Below are positions 8,072-16,497 of a DNA stretch of 22,131 bases, in pieces. The notes beneath the pieces are model-generated. The model was not told the origin of the DNA. It searched no databases and was given only the letters and a program-made list of their open reading frames with translations. The DNA comes from Cytophagales bacterium (GTDB lineage: Bacteria; Bacteroidota; Bacteroidia; Cytophagales; MED-G16), in assembly GCA_029940715.1 (NCBI GenBank), contig JAPYTU010000011.1, forward strand, positions 1-22,131, in the 5' to 3' direction. Position 1 is the first letter of the stretch, and every line of letters starts with the position of its first letter. Made by a program: the position numbers and the translations under genes.

Positions 8072-9964
8072 TTAGTTATAAAATCTTTGATCTTTTTTTT
8101 GTTTGAGATATATTTTGTAAGCTTTATTTACGGAATTCATTTTAGAGGTTTCAGCAATCGGTACGTCCCACCAAGAATATCCTTCAACTTCATGAAATCT
8201 ATCGCACTGTGTATAAATTACAGTCGTTTTATTTATATTTTTAGCTTCTTTGAGAGCATTTTCAAGATCATTGTAATTTTTACATTGAAAAACATGCGCA
8301 CCAAGAGATTTCGCATTTTTAGCTAGATTAATTTTCACTTCTTTTTCTTTTGGTTGGTTATCTCCAAAATCATTATTTTTTTTCTCATTTCTAAAAGAAA
8401 ATCTGGTTCCAAATCCTTTACTCCCAAGTGATCTAGATAGAGATCCTATACTCTTATATCCTTGATTGTCTATTAATATAATAGTGAGTTTTAAATTTTC
8501 TTGAATAGATGTAACTATTTCTTGAGCAAGCATTAGATAACTCCCATCACCTACCATTACATAAATTTCTCTACTTGGATCAGCCATTTTGATACCTAAT
8601 CCACCTGCAATTTCATATCCCATACATGAATATCCATACTCTAAGTGAAATCCTTTATGATCTTTTGTTCTCCAAAGTTTATGTAAATCACCAGGTAAAC
8701 TTCCAGCAGCACATACTACTACATCTTTATCATCCATAAAGTTATTAACAGCTCCTATAATTTCACCTTGGCTCAAAATTTTAGGGTTTCTATAATTGTA
8801 TATTTTTGATACTATATCATCCCACTTAAGATTTAATTTTTTTACTTCATTTGAATATTTTTTATCTACTCTATATTTTGATAATGAAATATTTAATTCT
8901 TTAAGAATTTCTTTGGCATCTCCTTGAACCATTAGAGCACCATTTTTTGCGGCATCAAATTCACTGGTATTGATATTAATAAATTTTACATTTATATTTT
9001 GAAATGCTGTTTTTGATGATGTTGTAAAATCACTATATCTAGTTCCTATTCCAATTATTAAATCAGATTCTTTTGAAATTTTTACTCCACCAAATGTTCC
9101 GGTGACTCCAATTGCCCCTAATTGATGTGAGTCATTATATTTTAATGCTCCTTTACCAGCAAAGGTTTCAGCTACGGGTATATTTGTTATATCGACGAAT
9201 TTTTTTAATTCTTCTGTAGCTTCACTATAATGAATTCCACCGCCAGCAATTATTAAAGGTTTCTTACTTTTTTTAATCCATTCAATTGCTTTTTTAATAA
9301 CGTCTTTGTCTGCTCTTTGTCTTTGAATTTTCCATATTTTCTTTTTAAATGGATCACATGGAAAGTTAAATGATTCACTTTGAACATCTTGAGGTAGAGA
9401 AAGCATAACAGTTCCTGTTTCTGATGGAGATACTAATATTCTCATAACTTCAGGTAAACTGGATAGCAATTGCTCAGGTCTGTTAATCCTATCCCAGTAT
9501 TTTGAAATGGGTTTAAAACAATCATTCACAGAAATATCTTGTGAAGAGTTTGATTCTAATTGTTGCAATGCCGGAGATACATTTCTTTTAGCAAAGATAT
9601 CACCTGCAAGAAGTAAGACAGGGAGTCTATTAATAGTTGCGCCAGCTGCTGCAGTTAACATATTAGTGCTTCCGGGACCAATAGATGTTGTACAAATTAA
9701 TGCATTTTTTCTATTTTTCATTTTAGCATATGCTGCTGCTGAATGAACCATAGATTGCTCATTTCTAAATTGATAATATTTAAGATCTTTTTGTTCTTGA
9801 ATAGCTTGACCTATTCCTGCGACATTACCATGACCTAAAATGCCAAAACAACCTGAAAAAAATTTATTTTCATTTCCATCTACATCAATATATTGGTTGT
9901 TTAAATATTGAATAATAGCTTGAGCTACTGTTAGTTTTATTGTTTTTAAACTAGAATCCCCCAT
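8072..9964 (-). CDS. iolD: Trihydroxycyclohexane-1,2-dione hydrolase (IolD), ThDP enzyme
   Basis: A cytoplasmic ThDP-dependent ring-opening hydrolase of 630 residues that converts the cyclohexanedione to 5-deoxy-glucuronic acid. The three-domain layout of ThDP enzymes is visible. The N-terminal Pyr domain has the cofactor-activating Glu69 (QFRNEQSMVHSAAAYA) and the TTSIGPGSTNM loop. A central domain contains PLIIAGGGIHYSEA near 236-249. The C-terminal PP domain has the GDG (472-474) to Asn500 ThDP/Mg motif, VGDGSYLML...IDNQGYKSIGS. The long N-terminus and the KFFSGCFGILGHGNVAGIGQ segment distinguish IolD from acetolactate synthase. Its start overlaps the iolC 3' end by 14 bp, suggesting translational coupling. 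Confidence 0.95.
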   Translation of the reverse strand: MGDSSLKTIKLTVAQAIIQYLNNQYIDVDGNENKFFSGCFGILGHGNVAGIGQAIQEQKDLKYYQFRNEQSMVHSAAAYAKMKNRKNALICTTSIGPGSTNMLTAAAGATINRLPVLLLAGDIFAKRNVSPALQQLESNSSQDISVNDCFKPISKYWDRINRPEQLLSSLPEVMRILVSPSETGTVMLSLPQDVQSESFNFPCDPFKKKIWKIQRQRADKDVIKKAIEWIKKSKKPLIIAGGGIHYSEATEELKKFVDITNIPVAETFAGKGALKYNDSHQLGAIGVTGTFGGVKISKESDLIIGIGTRYSDFTTSSKTAFQNINVKFININTSEFDAAKNGALMVQGDAKEILKELNISLSKYRVDKKYSNEVKKLNLKWDDIVSKIYNYRNPKILSQGEIIGAVNNFMDDKDVVVCAAGSLPGDLHKLWRTKDHKGFHLEYGYSCMGYEIAGGLGIKMADPSREIYVMVGDGSYLMLAQEIVTSIQENLKLTIILIDNQGYKSIGSLSRSLGSKGFGTRFSFRNEKKNNDFGDNQPKEKEVKINLAKNAKSLGAHVFQCKNYNDLENALKEAKNINKTTVIYTQCDRFHEVEGYSWWDVPIAETSKMNSVNKAYKIYLKQKKDQRFYN

Positions 9965-10967
9965 TTTTTTTGATAAATTCTAAAGTTTCGTTTAGTGATG
10001 GCATAAAGTTAGCACAACCAGGCTGTAAAACAATTAATGCTCCACAAGCATTTCCCATTCTACATGATTTTATTAAATTCCATCCTTTTAAATAGCCATA
10101 AATAAAACCACTTGCAAATGCATCCCCTGCTCCAAGCACATTTAATACTTTTACAGGAAACCCATTAACTTTTTTACTAGTTCCATCAGATTTATAAATT
10201 GTAACTCCTTTTTCTCCACTTTTTACGATTAACGTTTTAACCCCGTAATCTAAAATTTGATAAATTGCTTTTGAAAGATTTCCTTTAATTTTAGGAGATG
10301 AAATTTGTTGGTCGGTTATTATTACTTGATTTTTTGATTTGATATTTGTTGCAAGAATTTCTTCTTCTGTTCCTACTACTATATCTATATATGAAAGAAT
10401 GGATTTCGTTATTTTTCCAAAAGAAAACATATCTTTCCATTGATCGATTCTGAAATCTAGATCATGTATTATATCTATATTGTTTTGTTTTGCAATTTTT
10501 ATTGCATGAAATACTGCACTTCTACTAGGTTCTTTATTAAGCGATGTACCTGAAACTTCCAAGATTTTACATCTTTCAATTTTAAAATTATTTACTTGTT
10601 CTATATTGATCATACTATCTGCTGCGTTTTCTCTGTAAAAAACAAGAGGAAATTTATCTGGAGGTTCTATTCCTAATAATACAGCACTTGTTCTAGAATT
10701 TGAGATTCTAGGAATATTTTCAGTGTTTATTTTTTCTTTATTTAAAAAATTCAAAATAAAATCACCTACTTTGTCGTCACCTACTGCAGTTAAAATCTCA
10801 GATTTTAAACCTAATCTTGAAGATCCAACGGCTATATTAAGAGGTGAACCTCCAACGTAAGCATTAAACCCTTTTATGTCTTTAAAATCTGCACCTATGT
10901 TTTGAGAATATAGGTCTAGCGAAGATCTTCCAATTGTTATTATATCAACTTTTTTTTCAATTTCCAT
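9951..10967 (-). CDS. iolC: 5-dehydro-2-deoxygluconokinase (IolC), PfkB family
   Basis: A ribokinase-fold sugar kinase of 338 residues that phosphorylates 5-dehydro-2-deoxy-D-gluconate with ATP. The N-terminal ITIGRSSLDLYSQNIGADF and the GGSPLNIAVGSSRLG motif (PfkB signature 1) bind substrate. The C-terminal VLNVLGAGDAFASGFIYG motif (PfkB signature 2) holds the anion hole and catalytic base Asp282. The DLYSQNIG opening is characteristic of IolC rather than of 2-keto-3-deoxygluconate kinase. The start codon overlaps the iolB stop in a TAATG arrangement, and its own 3' end overlaps iolD by 14 bp. All catalytic elements are intact. Confidence 0.94.
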   Translation of the reverse strand: MEIEKKVDIITIGRSSLDLYSQNIGADFKDIKGFNAYVGGSPLNIAVGSSRLGLKSEILTAVGDDKVGDFILNFLNKEKINTENIPRISNSRTSAVLLGIEPPDKFPLVFYRENAADSMINIEQVNNFKIERCKILEVSGTSLNKEPSRSAVFHAIKIAKQNNIDIIHDLDFRIDQWKDMFSFGKITKSILSYIDIVVGTEEEILATNIKSKNQVIITDQQISSPKIKGNLSKAIYQILDYGVKTLIVKSGEKGVTIYKSDGTSKKVNGFPVKVLNVLGAGDAFASGFIYGYLKGWNLIKSCRMGNACGALIVLQPGCANFMPSLNETLEFIKKNGGF

Positions 10968-11836
10968 TATTGATTTGCATTTACCATTGGCACTCTTGGA
11001 TCTTTACCTTTCCAGGATTTGTAAATCCACTTGTGATTAGGATCATCAGAATTTGCTAAAGATTGATCAGTTCCAGCTAAAAAATTAAGATAATATACAT
11101 TATATCCATGGCCAGCAACAACTGGATGATAACCTTTTGGAATGGTTACTAAATCATTATTTTTTGCAACGACTATTTCATTTAAAGTTTTGTCAGAAGT
11201 ATAAATTTGTTGAATAGCATAGCCTTGATTTTTATCTATTTTGTAAAAATATATTTCTTCAAGTTCAGCTTCTATAAGATTATTATTTTGATCTAATGTT
11301 CTTTTATCATGTTTATGAGCTGGAAAAGAACTCCAATTTCCAGATGGAGTATAAACTTCTACTGATACTAGTTTGTGACAATCAAATCCTGGTTCTATTA
11401 AAGAATTAATTTGACGAGTGGCATTGTCTCCACCTCTTATTTCTATTTTTACTTCATCTGGTTTTTTAAAATATGCTGGATGATCCTCATCAGTCTCACA
11501 GTATCCACATCCGATATCAAGAATTTCACTTTCAGCTTTTAACTCAAAATCTGTATTTTTTGGTAAATATAAAGTATGTGCTATTCCATGAAAAACACTT
11601 TTTCTTCCATTAAATGTTTTCCAATTTCCTTTATTTGATTTAACAGAGTAATTACCTGAAAATAAAATTATTCCATATTCATAATCACCTGTGTTTTCTT
11701 TCCAGAATTCTCCTTTTTTCAAAATTCTAGCATTAAAGTTTAACAAATTCCAACCGGCTTTATCAACAGATAAGGATTGATATATTCCAAAATTATTTAA
11801 TGGTTTATGCATCAAAGAATATTTTTTATTTTTCAT
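10967..11836 (-). CDS. iolB: 5-deoxy-glucuronate isomerase (IolB)
   Basis: A double-cupin isomerase of 289 residues that converts 5-deoxy-glucuronate to 5-dehydro-2-deoxygluconate. Typical IolB features are the RKSVFHGIAHTLYLP loop near 78-92, the GGDNATRQINSLIEPGFDCHKL segment near 135-155, and the GNWSSFPAHKHD metal site with His174 and His176. These are followed by the acidic ligand region ELEEIYFY (Glu193/194) and GYHPVVAGHGYNVYYLNFLAG, which contains His237. The protein is slightly longer than many family members but shows no insertion of note. It starts 12 bp after the iolA stop and shares TAATG with iolC, so it sits firmly inside the operon. Confidence 0.94.
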   Translation of the reverse strand: MKNKKYSLMHKPLNNFGIYQSLSVDKAGWNLLNFNARILKKGEFWKENTGDYEYGIILFSGNYSVKSNKGNWKTFNGRKSVFHGIAHTLYLPKNTDFELKAESEILDIGCGYCETDEDHPAYFKKPDEVKIEIRGGDNATRQINSLIEPGFDCHKLVSVEVYTPSGNWSSFPAHKHDKRTLDQNNNLIEAELEEIYFYKIDKNQGYAIQQIYTSDKTLNEIVVAKNNDLVTIPKGYHPVVAGHGYNVYYLNFLAGTDQSLANSDDPNHKWIYKSWKGKDPRVPMVNANQ

Positions 11837-11848
11837 AAATATAATTGA

Positions 11849-13300
11849 TTAGCTCATCCAATTTTTTTTGGCACTTTGATTCCATTTTGAAGTTCTTTTT
11901 TTAAGTTGCGTCCAAAAATTAATAGAGCTTTTCCCTGTTATGTCACCAACCCCAAATCTAGATTCATTCCATCCACCAAAAGAAAATGGTTCTCTTGGAA
12001 CTGGAACTCCAATATTTACACCTACCATTCCAGCGCTAACCTTTTCAGTTACATAATTTGCTAGATTTCCATCTTGCGTGTAAACTGAAGAAGCATTTCC
12101 ATATTGTGAATTGTTTTCAATAGCTATTGCCTCATCAATTTCATTAGTTCTTATAATGGCTAGAACTGGTCCAAAAACTTCTTCTTTAGCAATTTTCATT
12201 TCTGGTTTAACATGATCTAGTATAGTTGGTCCCACATAATAACCATTTTCTTTACCGGAAACTTTTACTCCTCTACCATCTAAAATAATTTTAGCTCCAC
12301 TTTTTTCTGCTTCTTCAATATATTTTTCAATTCTAATTTTTGCTTCTTCAGAAATAACTGAACCTAAATTTTTTCCTGCCACAATAGTTTTTGCTTTATT
12401 AGCAATTTTATTTATGATAGAATCAATTTTTCCAACTCCTAACATTGCAGATGCTGCCATACATCTTTGTCCAGCACAACCAGACATGGAAGCAATTATA
12501 TCATTAGAAGCCATTTCTTCGTTTGCATCGGGCAAAACAATTAAATGATTTTTTGCTCCTCCTAATGAAAGACATCTTTTAAAATTGGACGTGGTTCTTT
12601 GGTATACATTTTTAGCAATTTTAGTTGAACCAACAAAAGAAATTGCAGATATATCTTTATGATCACAGATAGCTTCTACAATATTTTTGTCTCCATTAAT
12701 AACATTAAATACTCCATCTGGAAGACCTGATTTTTTTAGAAGTTCTGCAATTTTTGATGCCCCTACAGGAGTTTGTTCGGAAGGTTTTAGTATCATACAG
12801 TTTCCAAGTACTATTGCATTAGGAACGGTCCACATGGGTACCATTATAGGAAAATTAAATGGAGTTATTGAAGCTACTATTCCTAAAGGAACATGAGATG
12901 ATCGGCATTCTACACCTCTACTTACTTCTTGTATTTCATCGTGGATTATTTGTGGCATGGAGCAAGCAAATTCTGTAAGTTCAATTCCTTTGAGTATTTC
13001 TGCTCTTGCCTCTTCAAAAGTTTTTCCATTCTCTTGACATATAGAATTTGCTAAAGAAGTAATATTATTTTTTAGTTCATTCCTGAATTCATAAAAGACT
13101 TCTACTCTTTCCTTTAATGTTATGTTTGACCATTTACAAAAAGCAGATTTTGCTGATGAAACTGCATTATTTAATTCTTTTTTAGATGAACATGTTACTT
13201 CAGTAAGTTTTTCTCCATTTTGTGGGTTCCAAACAGGAATTGTTTTACTTGTAGAATTTTCAAATCTACCATTTATAAAATTATTTATTTTTTTAATCAT
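11849..13300 (-). CDS. iolA: CoA-acylating methylmalonate-semialdehyde dehydrogenase (IolA/MmsA)
   Basis: An aldehyde dehydrogenase of 483 residues that converts malonic semialdehyde to acetyl-CoA, or methylmalonic semialdehyde to propionyl-CoA, with CO2 release and NADH formation; it ends the inositol pathway. FINGRFENS opens the protein. ITPFNFPIMVPMW at 145-157, KPSEQTP at 172-178 and SFVGSTKIAKNVY make the NAD pocket. GGAKNHLIVLPDA replaces the usual GG(K/A)(S/N)P glutamate loop with Asn, as is typical of this CoA-dependent branch. SGCAGQRCMAAS carries the nucleophile Cys280. Its start overlaps the upstream peptidase gene by 8 bp. The same enzyme also serves valine breakdown, but the location ties it to inositol. 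Confidence 0.94.
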   Translation of the reverse strand: MIKKINNFINGRFENSTSKTIPVWNPQNGEKLTEVTCSSKKELNNAVSSAKSAFCKWSNITLKERVEVFYEFRNELKNNITSLANSICQENGKTFEEARAEILKGIELTEFACSMPQIIHDEIQEVSRGVECRSSHVPLGIVASITPFNFPIMVPMWTVPNAIVLGNCMILKPSEQTPVGASKIAELLKKSGLPDGVFNVINGDKNIVEAICDHKDISAISFVGSTKIAKNVYQRTTSNFKRCLSLGGAKNHLIVLPDANEEMASNDIIASMSGCAGQRCMAASAMLGVGKIDSIINKIANKAKTIVAGKNLGSVISEEAKIRIEKYIEEAEKSGAKIILDGRGVKVSGKENGYYVGPTILDHVKPEMKIAKEEVFGPVLAIIRTNEIDEAIAIENNSQYGNASSVYTQDGNLANYVTEKVSAGMVGVNIGVPVPREPFSFGGWNESRFGVGDITGKSSINFWTQLKKRTSKWNQSAKKNWMS

Positions 13301-14498
13301 TATATCTGTTGTATTTTTTTAGTATTTCAATTAATCTTTCATGTGGTAATTCATAAACTTTATTTCCATTTATACCAACCATTGTTTCTGCACTAATTAA
13401 AGCATTGAGAATAGCTTCTTCAGTTGCTTGTGCAGTTGCTAGAAAAAAAGGATTCATAAAATCATTTGGAAGAAAAGTTACAGATTTTTCAATTTCTCTA
13501 TTTGCCGCATCTTTATTTGCTGTGGAAAAAGCAATAAAAATGTCTCCTGAACCATTTGAACCATATCCACCAACTCTTGAAATTCCAATCGGAACTCTTC
13601 TAGCTATTCTCTTTAATTGATTAGGTATAAAAGGAGCATCAGTTGCTACTATTACAATTATTGACCCCAATCCTTCTTTTTTTTCTCCATAAGTTATTTC
13701 TGGTTTCAGGTCTTGAATTTCTTTTCCTACAGGTACTCCTGCAATTGTTAATTGGTTTCTATTACCATAATTTGCTTGAACTAAAACACCTAAAGTATAT
13801 TCTTTTCCATTAACATTTATTTTTCTGGAGGAAGTTCCAATCCCACCTTTAAAACCATGGCATATCATACCTGTACCACCTCCAACACCTCCTTCTAAAA
13901 CTTTACCAGTAGAAGCAATGTTTAATGCTTCTATAGCATGTTCTTTTTTAATATGAAATCCATTAATATCATTAAGACTTCCATCATATGTTTCTGCCAC
14001 TACAGGTAATGCCCAAAAAAGATCTTTAATATTGTAGAGGGTATTAAATATTTTATTTTTGTATTGCCATTCTATTACAGCATCTCTAACGATTCCAACA
14101 CTATGTGTGTTTGTTATCATAATTGGACCTTCTAAAAATCCTGATTCTTCCACCCATGTTGTTCCTGTCATTTCACCATTTCCGTTAAGAGAATACCAAC
14201 CTGCAAATACTGGATCATATTTTTTTCCTCTTGGAAGAATTGCTGTTACTCCCGTTCTTATTGGTCCATAACCAACTTTTAAATTTCCATCTCCTTTTTT
14301 TATAGTTACATGACCAACTTCAATACCTTCTATATCTGTTATAGAATTATATTTACCAGTAACTCCATTTAAAGGAATTCCAAGATCTCTTGCTCTTATG
14401 TCTTTAATTTGATTTGAATTCTTATATAAATTATCGTTTTTAGCATTATTATTTAGGACTAATGCCAATAATATGAAAATTGTAATAATTAGTTTCAT
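13293..14498 (-). CDS. Exported P1/DmpA-type (S58) aminopeptidase
   Basis: A 401-residue protein of the S58 family of self-cleaving N-terminal-nucleophile aminopeptidases (DmpA, BapA). A signal peptide (MKLIITIFILLALVLNNN) predicts export to the periplasm. The RARDLGIPLNGVTGKYNSITD start, GVTAILPRG, ITNTHSVGIVRDA, and the central GGVGGGTGMICHGFKGGIGTSSR are the family core. The chain is expected to cleave itself at a serine in the last segment (Ser223 or next to it). FIAFSTAN and the Glu-rich C-terminus complete the fold. It is the first gene of the inositol operon, starting 41 bp from the divergent membrane-protein gene and overlapping iolA by 8 bp. No known step of inositol breakdown needs a peptidase, so its place here is odd; it may release amino groups or act on beta-peptides. 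Confidence 0.9.
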   Translation of the reverse strand: MKLIITIFILLALVLNNNAKNDNLYKNSNQIKDIRARDLGIPLNGVTGKYNSITDIEGIEVGHVTIKKGDGNLKVGYGPIRTGVTAILPRGKKYDPVFAGWYSLNGNGEMTGTTWVEESGFLEGPIMITNTHSVGIVRDAVIEWQYKNKIFNTLYNIKDLFWALPVVAETYDGSLNDINGFHIKKEHAIEALNIASTGKVLEGGVGGGTGMICHGFKGGIGTSSRKINVNGKEYTLGVLVQANYGNRNQLTIAGVPVGKEIQDLKPEITYGEKKEGLGSIIVIVATDAPFIPNQLKRIARRVPIGISRVGGYGSNGSGDIFIAFSTANKDAANREIEKSVTFLPNDFMNPFFLATAQATEEAILNALISAETMVGINGNKVYELPHERLIEILKKYNRYND

Positions 14499-14539
14499 AA
14501 TTTTATTGTTATATAAAAATCATATTTTAACTTAATATA
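14499..14539. promoter_or_regulatory. Short divergent promoter region of the inositol operon
   Basis: Only 41 bases separate the starts of the peptidase/inositol operon (minus) and the hemolysin-III gene (plus). No TAnnTTTG match is seen in either direction within it or in the first 60 bases of the plus-strand gene. The promoters must overlap each other or reach into the coding regions. No operator-like palindrome stands out. Confidence 0.4.
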
Positions 14540-15166
14540 ATGAGAGTTGAATCTAAAAAAGAAGAGTTTTTGAATTTTTTGTCTCATTTTATTGGATTGA
14601 TTTTAAGTTTTATTGGATTGATTTATTTAATAAATATAACTTATATGGATCCTAATAAAACTAAATTTTATGTTTCCATTGTATATGGGGGTTCACTAAT
14701 TTTTATGTATTCGTGCTCCTCGTTATATCATTATTTTTATAATGCTAGTTTTAATAATAAACTTAGGATTGCTGATCATATAAGTATATTTATTTTAATT
14801 GCTGGTTCTTATACACCTGGCTTACTGTTGAAACTTCAATTTAGTTTAGGGATAGAATTAATGTATTTAGTTTGGGGAATTGCTGTTATTGGTACTATTT
14901 ATAAATATTTTTTTATTGATAAATTCGAAAAATATTCTCTTTTTTTATACATTTTAATGGGGTGGTTAATAGTATTAGATTTCGATGCAGTTGTAGAAAC
15001 TATTTCTGTAGAAGGGTTAAAATATATGATTTTTGGAGGGTTATTCTATATGATTGGTGTTATTTTTTATTCATTAGATAGAATAAAATATAATCATGTT
15101 ATTTGGCATATTTTCGTTTTGGCTGGGTCTATTAGTCATTATATGATGGTACTAACTATTATTTAA
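14540..15166 (+). CDS. Hemolysin-III/PAQR family membrane protein
   Basis: A seven-helix membrane protein of 208 residues, close to the usual length. The PAQR metal-site landmarks are all present: LSHFIG near residue 15, CSSLYHYF with His64, ADHISIFILIAGSYTP with Asp79/His80, and the C-terminal NHVIWHIFVLAGSISHYMM with His186, His190 and His200. These residues bind zinc in the eukaryotic adiponectin-receptor relatives, and bacterial members are thought to act in membrane lipid homeostasis. The family name hemolysin III is historical. It stands alone on the plus strand, diverging from the inositol operon, and its stop shares TTAA with the next minus-strand gene. No terminator is visible, so transcription may run into the antisense of that gene. 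Confidence 0.92.
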   Translation: MRVESKKEEFLNFLSHFIGLILSFIGLIYLINITYMDPNKTKFYVSIVYGGSLIFMYSCSSLYHYFYNASFNNKLRIADHISIFILIAGSYTPGLLLKLQFSLGIELMYLVWGIAVIGTIYKYFFIDKFEKYSLFLYILMGWLIVLDFDAVVETISVEGLKYMIFGGLFYMIGVIFYSLDRIKYNHVIWHIFVLAGSISHYMMVLTII

Positions 15167-15561
15167 TTATTTCTTACAAAATATATTCTATTATAATTTG
15201 CATCATATTTTCTATTCATAAGATCATTATAAATTTCATAAGATTCAATAATTAAGGTGTCTCCTTTTACTTGAACAAGATTATCAATTGATTTTCTATA
15301 TTTAAAAAAAATTTTCATTTTATCTCCATCAAGTTTAAAATCATAAAATCTTCTATCACCATTTTTAAATATCATTTCAATGTAGTTCCATTCATTAATA
15401 TATATTTCTCTATCTCCAAAATAATTACAGTGAGAAACTTGAAAACCTAGAGCATTATTTTCTAAGCAAACTCTTTCCCAATTACCAACTAAATTTTCTA
15501 TAGCTATATCTTCTGATATATTAATAACATTTAAAAAAATTAAAAAAATAAGATGGAACAT
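15163..15561 (-). CDS. Small exported lipocalin-like protein
   Basis: A 132-residue protein with a hydrophobic N-terminus (MFHLIFLIFLNVINI) that looks like a short signal peptide. The rest is rich in beta-strand patterns, with ENLVGNWERV right after the signal, alternating polar/hydrophobic strands and GDTLIIESYEI near the end. An LVGxW opening followed by strands with F-K-x-G/D turns is the style of Bacteroidota lipocalin-like domains, which bind small hydrophobic ligands in the periplasm. No catalytic residues are seen. A similar smaller protein lies at 18149-18487. I do not recognise a named family with certainty. Convergent overlap with the PAQR gene is by four bases. Confidence 0.65.
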   Translation of the reverse strand: MFHLIFLIFLNVINISEDIAIENLVGNWERVCLENNALGFQVSHCNYFGDREIYINEWNYIEMIFKNGDRRFYDFKLDGDKMKIFFKYRKSIDNLVQVKGDTLIIESYEIYNDLMNRKYDANYNRIYFVRNN

Positions 15562-15689
15562 TAGTTAATAATTTTTTCTTTATAGTTATCTATTTTAATA
15601 AAGTTAATAGAATCCATATATAATCTTTTTAATTTTATCATTATTATATTTTATGTTTCAATTTCTTAATTTACTTTATAATTATTTTT
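15562..15689. promoter_or_regulatory. Divergent intergenic region, lipocalin-like and barrel genes
   Basis: These 128 A/T-rich bases separate two outward genes. On the plus strand a TATGTTTC at 15652-15659 is a 7-of-8 match to the TAnnTTTG element, 30 bases before the barrel gene. No TTG box sits at a suitable distance, so it is only a weak candidate. Nothing else stands out. Confidence 0.3.
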
Positions 15690-16337
15690 ATGAAAATTAA
15701 ATTTAAGAATTATTTAATAATAATAATTTTATTCTTTTCTTTTAAGAATCTCTATAGTCAAATTGATATAGGTATTCATGGTGGATTAAATTTATCATCT
15801 ATTTCTCTTCCTAAAATAGACATTTCTGGTGTAGGGATTGGTTTTTTACCTGCTTACTCATTTGGTGTTAGAATAAATTATGAGATAGTTAATGATTATT
15901 CATTTGTACAAGAAATTAATTATTCTATCAAAGGCCATAAAGTAAATATTTTGGGAATAAAAGAATATTATAATAATTCATATATAGAAATGCCTTTTTT
16001 AGTTTCTTATAAACCTCAAAATATAAGTTTTGAAGTTGGACCATATCTAGGATTTGCATTAAAACAAGTAATAAGAAATTCTTCGATTGATCATGTTGAT
16101 TATGGTAAAATTGGTAATAATCAAGATGATGATGATACACTAAAACCAATAGATATTGGAGTAAAGTTTGGTATAAGCATTAGTTTAGAAAAAATTGTAT
16201 TAAGATCTAGCGCAGCATTTGGTATTAGTAATACAAGACCTGGTGGTGGAGGTGGAAATTCTGTAAAGAATATATCTACACAATTTTTAATTGGATTTCC
16301 AATATATTTGTTTGATGATAAAATTAAAAAGAAATAG
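15690..16337 (+). CDS. PorT-like outer-membrane beta-barrel protein
   Basis: A 215-residue exported protein. The signal peptide ends in FKNLYSQ, cleaved before IDIGIHGGLNLSSIS, a frequent start for Bacteroidota PorT-family/OmpW-like barrels (the GxxGGLNLS pattern). Alternating hydrophobic strands follow: FSFGVRINYEI-type strands, INYSIKGHK, YIEMPFLVSYKP, SFEVGPYLGFALKQ and DIGVKFGISISLEKIVL. YIEMPFLVSYK (Y-[IL]-E-x-P) is the most typical landmark of the family. A Gly-rich loop (RPGGGGGN) and the barrel closure QFLIGFPIYLF come near the end. The family is structural, and some members help secretion or gliding machinery. The 3' end overlaps the next gene by 23 bp. Confidence 0.85.
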   Translation: MKIKFKNYLIIIILFFSFKNLYSQIDIGIHGGLNLSSISLPKIDISGVGIGFLPAYSFGVRINYEIVNDYSFVQEINYSIKGHKVNILGIKEYYNNSYIEMPFLVSYKPQNISFEVGPYLGFALKQVIRNSSIDHVDYGKIGNNQDDDDTLKPIDIGVKFGISISLEKIVLRSSAAFGISNTRPGGGGGNSVKNISTQFLIGFPIYLFDDKIKKK

Positions 16338-16497
16338 TGCAGAAGGTTTATTAGGAGGAGTTTGTGAGGGAATGGGAGAATATTTTACTATTGATCCTAT
16401 AATATTTAGATTAGCTTTTATAGCATTTTCTTTTGCTATAGGAGGTGGAATTTTAACTTATATAATAGCTTGGATTTTAATACCTGATAAGAATTAA
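16315..16497 (+). CDS. Small PspC-domain membrane protein
   Basis: About 60 residues form a single PspC domain: KLKRNSAEGLLGGVCEGMGEYF..DPIIFRLAF, then one strong membrane helix, FAIGGGILTYIIAWILIP. The consensus (R...N....GVCGG(L/M)AEYF.IDP...R..) is nearly complete. In enterobacteria PspC is a phage-shock sensor, and stand-alone copies in Bacteroidota are of unknown role in envelope stress. I choose the ATG at 16315 rather than the in-frame one at 16291, because the domain starts right there. The gene overlaps the upstream barrel gene by 23 bp in another frame, which suggests coupled translation. The stop shares TTAA with the convergent M20 peptidase. Confidence 0.88.
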   Translation: MIKLKRNSAEGLLGGVCEGMGEYFTIDPIIFRLAFIAFSFAIGGGILTYIIAWILIPDKN

